Shown one piece after another: positions 38,471-46,969 of a DNA stretch of 49,415 nucleotides. The notes beneath the pieces were generated by a model. That model saw only the letters and a list, made by a program, of their open reading frames with translations. It did no database searches and was not told where the DNA came from. Position 1 is the stretch's first letter. Every line of letters begins with the position of its first letter. This stretch comes from Candidatus Aphodocola excrementigallinarum (lineage in GTDB: Bacteria; Bacillota_I; Bacilli_A; RF39; UBA660), in the NCBI GenBank assembly GCA_018714855.1, contig DVMT01000027.1:1-49415 (forward strand). The letters are read 5' to 3'. The position numbers and the translations under genes are program-made.

Positions 38471-39031
38471 TTTATAATAATATTTAGCTTTATATTCATC
38501 TGATAACTCTTTAAACCTGTTATAGTGAACTATTTCTCTTTGTCTTAGCCATAGTAATGGTCCGGTAATATCTGGATCATCGGATAAGTCAATTAAATGC
38601 TCATAGATTGCACGTGCTTTTTGTTCAGCGGCTAAATCCTCTTCTAAGTCTGCTACTGGATCACCCGTTGTTGATATGTAAGTTGCCGTCCAAGCTACAC
38701 CATTAGAATCAGTTGGAAATAAAGCAAGGCCATGTTCAGTGTAATTTCCTTCTAGTCCTGCCGCTTTTAACTCTTCTATAGTTGCTCCTTTCATCATTTG
38801 ACTTACCATCGTGCAAATCATTTCAACGTGAGCAAGCTCTTCCGTTCCGATGTCATTTAAAAGTGCTCTTCCTTTTGCATCTGGCATCGTGTATCTTTGG
38901 TTTAAGTATCTAAGTGCGGCACCAAGTTCACCTTGAGCACCACCGTACTGGCTTATAACGGCTTTGGCCATTTTTAAGTTCTTTTTCTTTATGTTAATTG
39001 GATATTGTAATTTTTTTGAATACTTCCACAT
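38468..39031 (-). CDS. cotJC: CotJC / manganese-catalase family protein
   Basis: MWKYSKKLQYPINIKKKNLKMAKAVISQYGGAQGELGAALRYLNQRYTMPDAKGRALLNDIGTEELAHVEMICTMV; start refined to MWKYSKK after the GGGGGG RBS. Confidence 0.92.
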   Translation of the reverse strand: MWKYSKKLQYPINIKKKNLKMAKAVISQYGGAQGELGAALRYLNQRYTMPDAKGRALLNDIGTEELAHVEMICTMVSQMMKGATIEELKAAGLEGNYTEHGLALFPTDSNGVAWTATYISTTGDPVADLEEDLAAEQKARAIYEHLIDLSDDPDITGPLLWLRQREIVHYNRFKELSDEYKAKYYYK

Positions 39032-39044
39032 GTTTATCCCCCCC

Positions 39045-39554
39045 CTATTCATTCCATGGCCAAGGATTTTCTATCCAAGCCCAAGGTGTCATGCTAAGAC
39101 CTTCGTTATCGGATAAATCAACTGGACCATATTTCCTTTCATATTGATCATTAAGCATTTTCTCTTGCTTATTATATTCATTGTACATTTTTATTGCATT
39201 AGCATCATCTGGATGAGTATCTAAGTATAAATTAATATCATGAGCTGCAAAAGCCATTTCTTGTAACTTATATAAATCGCTTTGTCTTTCACTATTTATT
39301 CTTGGGGTGGCATAGGTCATGTTTTTATAAGGAATATAAGTTCCTGCTTCCATGTTACCTCTTAAAAAGCCTTCTCTAGGGCTTAAAAACTTGTTTTTAT
39401 TTACCATGTTTTGATTATTAAAACTAGCATTAGTGTTTGTTTTACTAATCATGTTCATTTGAGTGTTTAAGTTGGTATTATTTGGCATAACAGCGGGCAT
39501 CATAAAAGTTCTAAACAAAATATCATCCATCCCATACGTATAATTATTTGTCAT
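39045..39554 (-). CDS. CotJA-CotJB fusion protein
   Basis: CotJA-like SPREGFLRGNMEAGTYIPYKN followed by CotJB-like LYKLQEMAFAAHDINLYLDTHPDDANAIKMYNEYNKQ...ERKYGPVDLSDN...WAWIENPWPWNE. Confidence 0.85.
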   Translation of the reverse strand: MTNNYTYGMDDILFRTFMMPAVMPNNTNLNTQMNMISKTNTNASFNNQNMVNKNKFLSPREGFLRGNMEAGTYIPYKNMTYATPRINSERQSDLYKLQEMAFAAHDINLYLDTHPDDANAIKMYNEYNKQEKMLNDQYERKYGPVDLSDNEGLSMTPWAWIENPWPWNE

Positions 39555-39706
39555 TTTCTTACCTCCTAGCCTATTATATACATCTAAAGGCTATGGTGTA
39601 TGGGTAATAAACTAAGTAAATAAATATTTAATAATTTTAAAATAATTAGCATATAATAATCATGTAATAGTTTTCTAAATTCTTTTCATTTTTTCTTGGA
39701 AGGCTA

Positions 39707-39734
39707 TTGACAATATCTTAAAAATAAGTATAAT
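39707..39734 (+). promoter_or_regulatory. Promoter of tRNA-Gly
   Basis: TTGACA-16 bp-TATAAT, 18 bp upstream of the tRNA. Confidence 0.8.
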
Positions 39735-39752
39735 TAAAAATGCCTACTTAAT

Positions 39753-39826
39753 GCAGGTGTAGTTTAATGGTAGAACCACAGCCTTCCAAGCTGTATACGG
39801 GAGTTCGATTCTCCTCACCTGCTCCA
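39753..39826 (+). tRNA. tRNA-Gly (anticodon TCC)
   Basis: GCAGGTGTAGTTTAATGGTAGAACCACAGCCTTCCAAGCTGTATACGGGAGTTCGATTCTCCTCACCTGCTCCA; cloverleaf pairs by eye, CCA encoded. Confidence 0.95.
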
Positions 39827-39836
39827 TATAAAAGTT

Positions 39837-39866
39837 AACAGACTAATTATTAGTCTGTTTTTTTAT
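39837..39866 (+). terminator. Terminator of tRNA-Gly
   Basis: AACAGACTAATTATTAGTCTGTTTTTTTA. Confidence 0.8.
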
Positions 39867-39874
39867 ACTTGTTG

Positions 39875-39890
39875 CTCCCGTATACAGCTT
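39875..39890 (-). repeat. 16-bp inverted copy of the tRNA-Gly anticodon/variable region
   Basis: CTCCCGTATACAGCTT is the exact reverse complement of tRNA positions 39788-39803 (AAGCTGTATACGGGAG); match extends as GGAA/TTCC with a one-base bulge. Confidence 0.8.
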
Positions 39891-39995
39891 AGGAATGATG
39901 CGGTTCGTTTTATATAAAGATTGAGTCATATAACTTTCATTCATATTTTCAATTATATCATCGGCTAAGTTATACCATTTAACTTGTATATAAAT

Positions 39996-41021
39996 TTACT
40001 TGTTTATTTCAAAATTTATTTTTTCCTCTTCAATAGCGGTAATCAATTCTTTTTCTGTCGGCATATGTAATTTGTATTCTGACGAAAATATTGTTTTATT
40101 ATCCTCTGGTAGCGTATATTTTACAACTGTTTCATTTTTGTTTGTTGATAATAATATTCCTACCGTTGGATTTTCATCTTCTTGTTTAATCTTTCTATCA
40201 TAGTAATTTACATACATTTGCATCTGCCCAATATCATGATGAGTTACTTTTCCTATTTTTAAATCAATTATAACAAAGCATCTTAAAAGTCTGTTATAGA
40301 AAACTAAATCAGGATAAAAGTGATCTTCTTCTAATGTTAATCTAACTTGATTACCTACATAACTAAAACCCTTTCCTAGTTCTAATAAAAATTCTTTTAA
40401 ATGTTCTAAAATATTTTTTTCTAAATCAGATTCTAGATAATTTGTATTCTCTTTTATATCTAAAAATTCCAAAACAAATGAATCTTTAACTAGATCTTTA
40501 TTTGTCTTTAAAATTTGCCCTTTTTCAGATAGTTCCAATACTTTTTCTTTATCAGCAGATAATGATAGTCTTTCGTATAATAAAGAATCTCTTTGTCTTT
40601 GAAGTTCTCTTACACTCCATCTAGAGTTTATACATTCATTTATATAGAATTTTCTTTTGGGTACATCTTCTATTTTTATTATTTCAATATAATGAGACCA
40701 ACTTAATTGCGACGACACTGTTGTTGCATTTGGAAAATAAATATAAAATTTTCTCATTCTTTCTAAATTTCTTTTAGAAAAACCTTTACCAAATTCATTA
40801 GTTAATTTTTGAGATAATTTATCAAGTACAGCATCACCATAGTTGGCTCTTTCATCACCCTGTTGTATTTCCATAATTGCTTTTCCAATGTTCCAATATA
40901 AATTAAGCATTTCAGTATTTACGACACTATACACTTTATTTCTACTACTAATAACTAATTTCTTAATATTATCAAATATATTATTAATTTTATTATCATT
41001 TTTAAATAATTGATTATTCAT
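39996..41021 (-). CDS. DUF1016 / YhcG-like PD-(D/E)XK nuclease domain protein
   Basis: VYSVVNTEMLNLYWNIGKAIMEIQQGDERANYGDAVLDKLSQKLTNEFGKGFSKRNLERMRKFY...FYPDLVFYNRLLRCFVIIDLKIGKVTHHDIGQMQMYVNYYDR. Confidence 0.93.
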   Translation of the reverse strand: MNNQLFKNDNKINNIFDNIKKLVISSRNKVYSVVNTEMLNLYWNIGKAIMEIQQGDERANYGDAVLDKLSQKLTNEFGKGFSKRNLERMRKFYIYFPNATTVSSQLSWSHYIEIIKIEDVPKRKFYINECINSRWSVRELQRQRDSLLYERLSLSADKEKVLELSEKGQILKTNKDLVKDSFVLEFLDIKENTNYLESDLEKNILEHLKEFLLELGKGFSYVGNQVRLTLEEDHFYPDLVFYNRLLRCFVIIDLKIGKVTHHDIGQMQMYVNYYDRKIKQEDENPTVGILLSTNKNETVVKYTLPEDNKTIFSSEYKLHMPTEKELITAIEEEKINFEINK

Positions 41022-41329
41022 TAATTACCTCCTCATACTAATTATTAGGCAAAACTTTTAAAATTCCCCTATAAAAATTAAAAAAGATAAGTTTATGTTC
41101 TTATCTTTCTACGTAATATTTTGTATATACATTTTGAAGCTAAATTAGGTTCATAAACCAATGAAAAATGAATAAATCAATTATATTTAGTAATGAATAT
41201 TAAATTAGATTAAATAATTTAATGAAAAAAAATTTAAAAAGTAAGATAAATTATTATCTCAAAAAAGGCAAAGGAACTAATCAATATTTATACTCAAACA
41301 TAAATTTTTATAAGAAAATTCTTATACTC

Positions 41330-42001
41330 CTATTTAAGATAATTATTCAAATAATTTATCCATTCTGGAGCATTTTCTTCTTGAAATAAATGATAAAGAA
41401 AATCAACAACAATTTGATGTCTACTCTTTGCTTCTTTTTTACCTGATGTCGTTAACATTAAATTTTTAAGTTTCAAAATTTTTTCAAATATGTGGCACAC
41501 ACTACTATCAGCGCATTTTCTCGTATATTTTTCAGCTGTCATATCTTCTATTGGAAATGCATCTTTATTGAAAAAAGGTTTTCCGTTTTTCATACTATAT
41601 TTATAAACTCGTAAAATGCCATTAGCACCTAAAGCATCACACATATCTGCATCAGATACAATTTTACCTTCAAGAGTTGTTAGGCAACAACCTTTTAATC
41701 TCTTACTATATCCTATATTATTAAGAGCAAGACATACTTGTTCTTGTATATTTTTATTTACATTACAATCTTCCATAATATTTTTTGCATTTGTTAAATT
41801 CTCAGCATTATCCATACCAAATAATTTATAATCATCAACATCATGGAGTAATGCTATCAAAGAAACAATATCTTTGTTAGCGTTTTCTTTTTCTGCAAAT
41901 TTTAAAGATAGTTCTAAAACTCTATTTATATGATCCATTCCGTGTCCAGAATTATCTTCATTTAATAATTCACTTACTTGTTTTTTTACTTTTTGTATCA
42001 T
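41330..42001 (-). CDS. HD domain hydrolase
   Basis: GHGMDHINRVLELSLKFAEKENANKDIVSLIALLHDVDDYK...KIVSDADMCDALGANGI. Confidence 0.88.
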   Translation of the reverse strand: MIQKVKKQVSELLNEDNSGHGMDHINRVLELSLKFAEKENANKDIVSLIALLHDVDDYKLFGMDNAENLTNAKNIMEDCNVNKNIQEQVCLALNNIGYSKRLKGCCLTTLEGKIVSDADMCDALGANGILRVYKYSMKNGKPFFNKDAFPIEDMTAEKYTRKCADSSVCHIFEKILKLKNLMLTTSGKKEAKSRHQIVVDFLYHLFQEENAPEWINYLNNYLK

Positions 42002-42786
42002 TATTTAATCTCCTTAAACCCATTTCTACTCCATAACCAAAGCGGTGTATGAATATCGATTGGTTTATAATTTGTATTTTTAAATAATTCTTGCCATCTA
42101 TCTATTACAATTTGCTGAACATTGCTAGAATTAAATTCATTATCTGTAATTAATCCTAATTTATGAGTGGCTTTACATACATGGGTATCTGGAGCAACAG
42201 TCAAATTTTCTATATTTTTATACTTTCTATCAGTATATTGATAAATTACATACAGCCAATAATTACATATTTTAGTTCCTGATAAATACGGAAATTTCTT
42301 TTTATTATCCTTTTGTATAAAACGTCTTATTTTATCCACATCATTATCCAAACTGTCAAATAATTTTCTTATGTCTCCATCAAATAATTCTATAAAAGTA
42401 TTGCAAAGTGTCAACCATATTTCAGTTTGCTTTTGTTTTTGTAACGCAACTTTATATTTTATTAAAGCATGCTGAACTTCTTCAAAAGGCTTTTCTAAAC
42501 ACAACTTAGGATCAAATACAAATCTAGTTTCTTCATCAGTATAGGTTTTTAACGCACTTTCCCAAAGTATATAAGAATTTCTTTGATAATTTAGTGCCAT
42601 TGGCAAAGTGAAATATAAATAATTTTCTAAACTAGATTTTTCAAAATGCGGATTTACATCTTCAGGCATTACTTCGCCACCAAGTTCTCCATTTTTATAC
42701 ATTACAATGAGTTTATCAACTTTATCTAATATTTCTTTTTTGTTCGTGACTACATCCACTTGCAAATTAACATAAATAGTTAACAA
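42001..42786 (-). CDS. HhH-DNA-glycosylase-like protein of unknown specificity
   Basis: KKFPYLSGTKICNYWLYVIYQY...LTVAPDTHVCKATHKLGLI aligns by eye with the EndoIII-type LPGVGRKTANVVL...VDTHVxRvsnRLGL; stop overlaps the next start (TAATG). Confidence 0.5.
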   Translation of the reverse strand: MLTIYVNLQVDVVTNKKEILDKVDKLIVMYKNGELGGEVMPEDVNPHFEKSSLENYLYFTLPMALNYQRNSYILWESALKTYTDEETRFVFDPKLCLEKPFEEVQHALIKYKVALQKQKQTEIWLTLCNTFIELFDGDIRKLFDSLDNDVDKIRRFIQKDNKKKFPYLSGTKICNYWLYVIYQYTDRKYKNIENLTVAPDTHVCKATHKLGLITDNEFNSSNVQQIVIDRWQELFKNTNYKPIDIHTPLWLWSRNGFKEIK

Positions 42787-42793
42787 GTAACAA

Positions 42794-43348
42794 TTATAAG
42801 TATTTTAATAATTCAGGAAACTCTGTATATCCACTTTCAGAATTTAAATGACCACCACCTGAAATCATAACCTGATTTTCAGTTATAGTATCTGCAAATT
42901 CTTTTTCTGCTTCATATTTTACATAAGGATCATTATCAGAGTAAAAACATACAATGTCATTACAATATTTTTTTACATCCGAAAGATTATCAAAATACAT
43001 ACTTTCATTAACTGCATCATAATCTTTATCTATTCCAAAATAATTGTTAAAGCCACAAACTAAAACTAATCTTTTAACTTTAATCTTATTTTCAACTATG
43101 AATTTACATATAAAGATAGGCGCTATTGAATGAGCAAATATAATTGTATTTTCGTTTATAATATTTGCTTCAACATAAGTCTTTAAAAGTTTAGACCAAT
43201 TTTCATAACTTTGATAACCAACTCCTGTTGGAAAGTCTGGAGTATAAATTTCTAAATCTTTGCTTTCTATTTCTTTTCTTAGATACGGAATCCAATTAGA
43301 AAATGGACTTCCAAAACTTCCATGGACTAATAAATGATTATTTTTCAC
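42794..43348 (-). CDS. RBBP9/YdeN-family alpha/beta hydrolase
   Basis: NHLLVHGSFGSPFSNWIPYLRKEIESKDLEIYTPDFPTG...TIIFAHSIAPIFICKFIVE; GGGHLNSESGYTEFPELL. Confidence 0.82.
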   Translation of the reverse strand: MKNNHLLVHGSFGSPFSNWIPYLRKEIESKDLEIYTPDFPTGVGYQSYENWSKLLKTYVEANIINENTIIFAHSIAPIFICKFIVENKIKVKRLVLVCGFNNYFGIDKDYDAVNESMYFDNLSDVKKYCNDIVCFYSDNDPYVKYEAEKEFADTITENQVMISGGGHLNSESGYTEFPELLKYL

Positions 43349-44213
43349 TTTCTAACTCCTCCTCAATAAATCTTAAAATATCATTTTTAATTAAATCAAT
43401 ATTATCGTAATAAATTATATCTTTAACTTTTCCACATCCTTTAACAAGCCCCGATATTTTACTTCCGGTTTTTGCAATAATTATTATAGGAATACTTAAC
43501 TTAACCGCTTCTTGCAATTCCATTCCTTGCCCTGTAGATACATTACTCATTTCTGCTATAACAATATCCGTATCTTTTAAAAGATTCATTGCCCTTTCAT
43601 ATCTCTCATAATCATTCCCCGTAAATTTCATTGTATCTAATGGGCTGTAAATTTCAATAGGTATATTTTTTGAATCTATTTCTCTTATTATAGAATCTAA
43701 TTTTACATAAATATTTTTTGAAGATTCATCTGATGCTAAAACAGCTCCTGTTATTAAAATTCTATTTTTAATTTTATCTTTATGTTCTTTTAATGCTTCA
43801 ATAGCTTTATCTCTATGTAGTTCTTTTACTATTTCTATTTTATTCTTAGAGTATTTTACCAATTCATCTATATTAGTAATCATTTCCGGGCAATAGTTAT
43901 CATTGCTATCTTGCAAAGTAGCAGCATAAACCACTTTTGAAAATTCCTCATACAATATCGCTCCCATACACATCATACAAGGCTCACAAGATACATACAT
44001 TATTGCTCCTTTTAAATCACCATAAAGATTTTTGTTTTTGGAAGCGCTTTCTATTGCTTCTAATTCAGCATGAGAATACATACTTGTTTCCATTAAAGTT
44101 TTATCATCACTTCTACCAATTATTTTTCCATCTTTAACAACTATAGCTCCATAAGGATATTTAGCATTTTTGCTAATTTCTATCGCTATAGCAATATATT
44201 GTTCATCAGTCAT
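43338..44213 (-). CDS. Zn-dependent nucleotide/base deaminase fused to nucleoside 2-deoxyribosyltransferase/DNPH1-like domain
   Basis: Deaminase motifs SHAELEAIE and SCEPCMMCMG; C-terminal NRILITGAVLA...DTDIVIAEMSNVSTGQGMELQEAVKLSIPIIII. Start refined to MTDEQY at 44213 (AGGAGG RBS). Confidence 0.82.
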   Translation of the reverse strand: MTDEQYIAIAIEISKNAKYPYGAIVVKDGKIIGRSDDKTLMETSMYSHAELEAIESASKNKNLYGDLKGAIMYVSCEPCMMCMGAILYEEFSKVVYAATLQDSNDNYCPEMITNIDELVKYSKNKIEIVKELHRDKAIEALKEHKDKIKNRILITGAVLASDESSKNIYVKLDSIIREIDSKNIPIEIYSPLDTMKFTGNDYERYERAMNLLKDTDIVIAEMSNVSTGQGMELQEAVKLSIPIIIIAKTGSKISGLVKGCGKVKDIIYYDNIDLIKNDILRFIEEELESEK

Positions 44214-44223
44214 TATATACCTC

Positions 44224-44724
44224 CTATAATTTTTTACCATAATAGTCAACATCAATAACAGTTCCATCAGGATATCTCTCGGAAGATGATTTTATAAATT
44301 CATTAAAACCATAATGTTCATAAATTTGTTTATTTTTTTCTTCTTTCGGCTCAACTCCTAAAGTAACTTTTGTAAAACCTCTTTTTTTCAAATCATCAAG
44401 CATGAATTTAAATAACTTAGAAAAGTACCCCTTACCTTGATATTCTTCTTTAGTTCTAAAAGCGGTTAAATATACTGTCTTATCGTCTACTAAATCTTGA
44501 TAATTCTGAACTTTATTTGGATTTAACATTGCAGTGGCCTCACAAATAATATTTTCATCTAATATACCATAATATGGAATACTATAACCATTTTTAGCAT
44601 TTAAGATTGCTTCTTTTTTCCATATAATCCAATTATTTTTATCACTTTTACTATTTTCAATTTCATAATCCCATTTTACATTCATTTCTTCTATCGATGG
44701 TATCTTACATACAAAATTATTCAT
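44224..44724 (-). CDS. GNAT family N-acetyltransferase
   Basis: LTAFRTKEEYQGKGYFSKLFKFMLDDLKKRGFTKVTLGVEPKEEKNKQIYEHYGFNEF. Confidence 0.88.
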   Translation of the reverse strand: MNNFVCKIPSIEEMNVKWDYEIENSKSDKNNWIIWKKEAILNAKNGYSIPYYGILDENIICEATAMLNPNKVQNYQDLVDDKTVYLTAFRTKEEYQGKGYFSKLFKFMLDDLKKRGFTKVTLGVEPKEEKNKQIYEHYGFNEFIKSSSERYPDGTVIDVDYYGKKL

Positions 44725-44819
44725 TATTTTCTTTTTTACCTTTCATATTTCATTATTCATTATATAATTTTCTTCTTGTTTATTAATTATATATTTTAAA
44801 TATAATAGTTTTCATAACA

Positions 44820-44951
44820 TTAATTTTTTTCATAATGATAATCATCTGAACTAATACGACTAGAAGGAGATTTTTTCACGTTAGCATTAGCATAAGTCTC
44901 TTTTTTTGCTTCAATTAAAAAACTTTCTAGCATCTTTATATCTGTCTTCAT
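44820..44951 (-). pseudogene. Truncated DUF5680-like fragment (43 aa ORF)
   Basis: MKTDIKMLESFLIEAKKETYANANVKKSPSSRISSDDYHYEKN*, with GGAGG RBS; resembles only the first part of DUF5680 domains. Not in the ORF track because it is short. Confidence 0.55.
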
Positions 44952-45040
44952 TAGTTAACCTCCTATAGTACAATTATACCATAATTTAAAAACATATAAA
45001 AATACTCAAGGAAAGCTTTCAACTACTTTCTTTGAGTATT

Positions 45041-46102
45041 TTATTTATAAGGTTTAAAATCAAAGTCAAATCCCGTATATTTAGATGACTTAAAGTTTAG
45101 AAAATCATCTATATCCATTTTGGCAGATTCTGATATTTCATTTATTCTTTTTACACCAGCATTATCCATTACTAAAGGAATGATGTATCTTCTTTTTGGA
45201 TCAACACTTATACAATATTTATCAGTAACTAAAGTATCACTTTTATATACGTCGGTAGAATTCTGAAATTTTAAAAAATTATTTCTAATATATTTATCGT
45301 CACAATTTTTTATTTTTTCTATTATTTCTTTTTCTTTTAAATTATATAAATCATCAACCGTTAAATATCCTTTAACATTCATAGATTTTACAATGTCCGC
45401 TAAAAACTGCATACAAGTTTTATCTTTATCTTGAATCCATGCAGGCCATAACTTTGATACCGTATGGATGTACTTTTCACAAACATCTTTATGTTTAAAT
45501 CCTAATTCATCTATTTTATCTTCATTTTTTAAAATTACAACATCATTATATACCTTTTTTATTTCATCTAAACTCCATACTCTAAAAAACGTTAATCCTG
45601 ATGAAAAATTATATTCAAATCTATCTGCCGATAACTTTGGTGTATCATTATCTGCAATTGGATAAATTTTATAATCACAAACCTCTTCTAACTTTATGTT
45701 ATCTCGTTTTAACAGCTTCATTATTTTTTTAGAATTTTTTATTATATCAACGGTTCTTTCCTCGGTTGATTCTTGTTTTTTATAATCACCATTCATAAAG
45801 TCTATACAATGTTTAAATGCAGGAGTTGCAATATCGTGAAATAATCCCGCTAAAGCCTGTTTTTTATCGTGCGTAAAATGCCATATGATAAGTGCAACCG
45901 CAACACTATGGTCAAGGTTAGAATACCAATATTTAACATCAAAACATTTAGTATAATCAAGCCCACAACTTAAGCTAATGCCACTTAATCTTTTCATTTC
46001 TGGTGTATCAATGTAATCTAGCATCCATTTTGGAAACTCCGGTGATAAAATTTTAAAATATGCCTTTACTTCGTTATTTAAACTTTCTAAATATCCATTC
46101 AT
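45041..46102 (-). CDS. HD domain (dNTPase-like) phosphohydrolase
   Basis: RLSGISLSCGLDYTKCF...YWYSNLDHSVAVALIIWHFTHDKKQALAGLFHDIATPAFKHCIDFMNGDYKKQESTEERT. Confidence 0.82.
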   Translation of the reverse strand: MNGYLESLNNEVKAYFKILSPEFPKWMLDYIDTPEMKRLSGISLSCGLDYTKCFDVKYWYSNLDHSVAVALIIWHFTHDKKQALAGLFHDIATPAFKHCIDFMNGDYKKQESTEERTVDIIKNSKKIMKLLKRDNIKLEEVCDYKIYPIADNDTPKLSADRFEYNFSSGLTFFRVWSLDEIKKVYNDVVILKNEDKIDELGFKHKDVCEKYIHTVSKLWPAWIQDKDKTCMQFLADIVKSMNVKGYLTVDDLYNLKEKEIIEKIKNCDDKYIRNNFLKFQNSTDVYKSDTLVTDKYCISVDPKRRYIIPLVMDNAGVKRINEISESAKMDIDDFLNFKSSKYTGFDFDFKPYK

Positions 46103-46223
46103 TACAACAAGTCAAATCCTTCCTATGATCATTATTTATCTATTACATAATTATGTTTTTCTAAACAGCATCATCCATTGCCAAATGTATGTATAAACAA
46201 AAAAATGTCAATTCTCTTAACAG

Positions 46224-46928
46224 TTAAATACTATACTTATCTAAAATCGTATTTTGTTTATAATTTTGTAATATTTCTACTGGAATAGTATTTAAATTCG
46301 GAAAAACTTCATAAGGATTATCAGTTATTCCTATTAAATTACCCATTTCATCTACGTTATCTTCATGCCCATTTACCCCAACTTTAAAACCACCAATAGT
46401 CTCATTTTTTATAAGCTTATCAAAAAATAAGAAATCAACATCACTTTTTATATCGTTAATACCAAATATTTCTTTACAATGTGCTATATACTCTTCATCC
46501 TCATACTTACTTTCTACCAAACTAAGTGTAAAATCAATCATATACGCTTTATCACCAATATATATAACATTCCAACGGTGGCCAACATTTCCAACGTGTC
46601 CATAAACATAATCTATATTAATGCCCAACTTTTCAAAAACTCTTTTTGCAATTGCGCTAATACTACCACAAGTAGCCAGCCTTTTACCGCTTACTTTATC
46701 TTCTTCAAAAAAGCCTTCTTCTGTAAAAGCTTTACCATATGGGTTTTTATCATAAGGATGATTAATATTATATGTAACAGCATCAAAGCCATAATCAATA
46801 TTATTTTTAACATAATCATCAAAATATAAAATCTGTTTTAAGATTACTTCTTCCTCGCTCCCATCAAAATTTTTGTTTTTTATATCACTAACCAAATTAT
46901 TAACATAATTATCAATATTATTTCTCAT
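46224..46928 (-). CDS. Transglutaminase-like superfamily protein
   Basis: GKRLATCGSISAIAKRVFEKLGINIDYVYGHVGNVGHRWNVIYIGDKAYMIDFTLS: Cys-His-Asp order of the transglutaminase-like fold. Confidence 0.75.
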   Translation of the reverse strand: MRNNIDNYVNNLVSDIKNKNFDGSEEEVILKQILYFDDYVKNNIDYGFDAVTYNINHPYDKNPYGKAFTEEGFFEEDKVSGKRLATCGSISAIAKRVFEKLGINIDYVYGHVGNVGHRWNVIYIGDKAYMIDFTLSLVESKYEDEEYIAHCKEIFGINDIKSDVDFLFFDKLIKNETIGGFKVGVNGHEDNVDEMGNLIGITDNPYEVFPNLNTIPVEILQNYKQNTILDKYSI

Positions 46929-46969
46929 AACAAAATATCAAATCCTTCCTATAATCAATTATACCATAT

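Noticed and set aside
41022-41329. Possible gene or RNA in the 300-bp gap after the HD gene
   Set aside because: Very AT-rich, no ORF with RBS, no convincing hairpin beyond A/T tracts; insufficient evidence.
44815-45040. Additional ncRNA in the GNAT-HD intergenic gap
   Set aside because: The gap is explained by the 43-aa DUF5680-like ORF with RBS; no further conserved structure was evident by eye.
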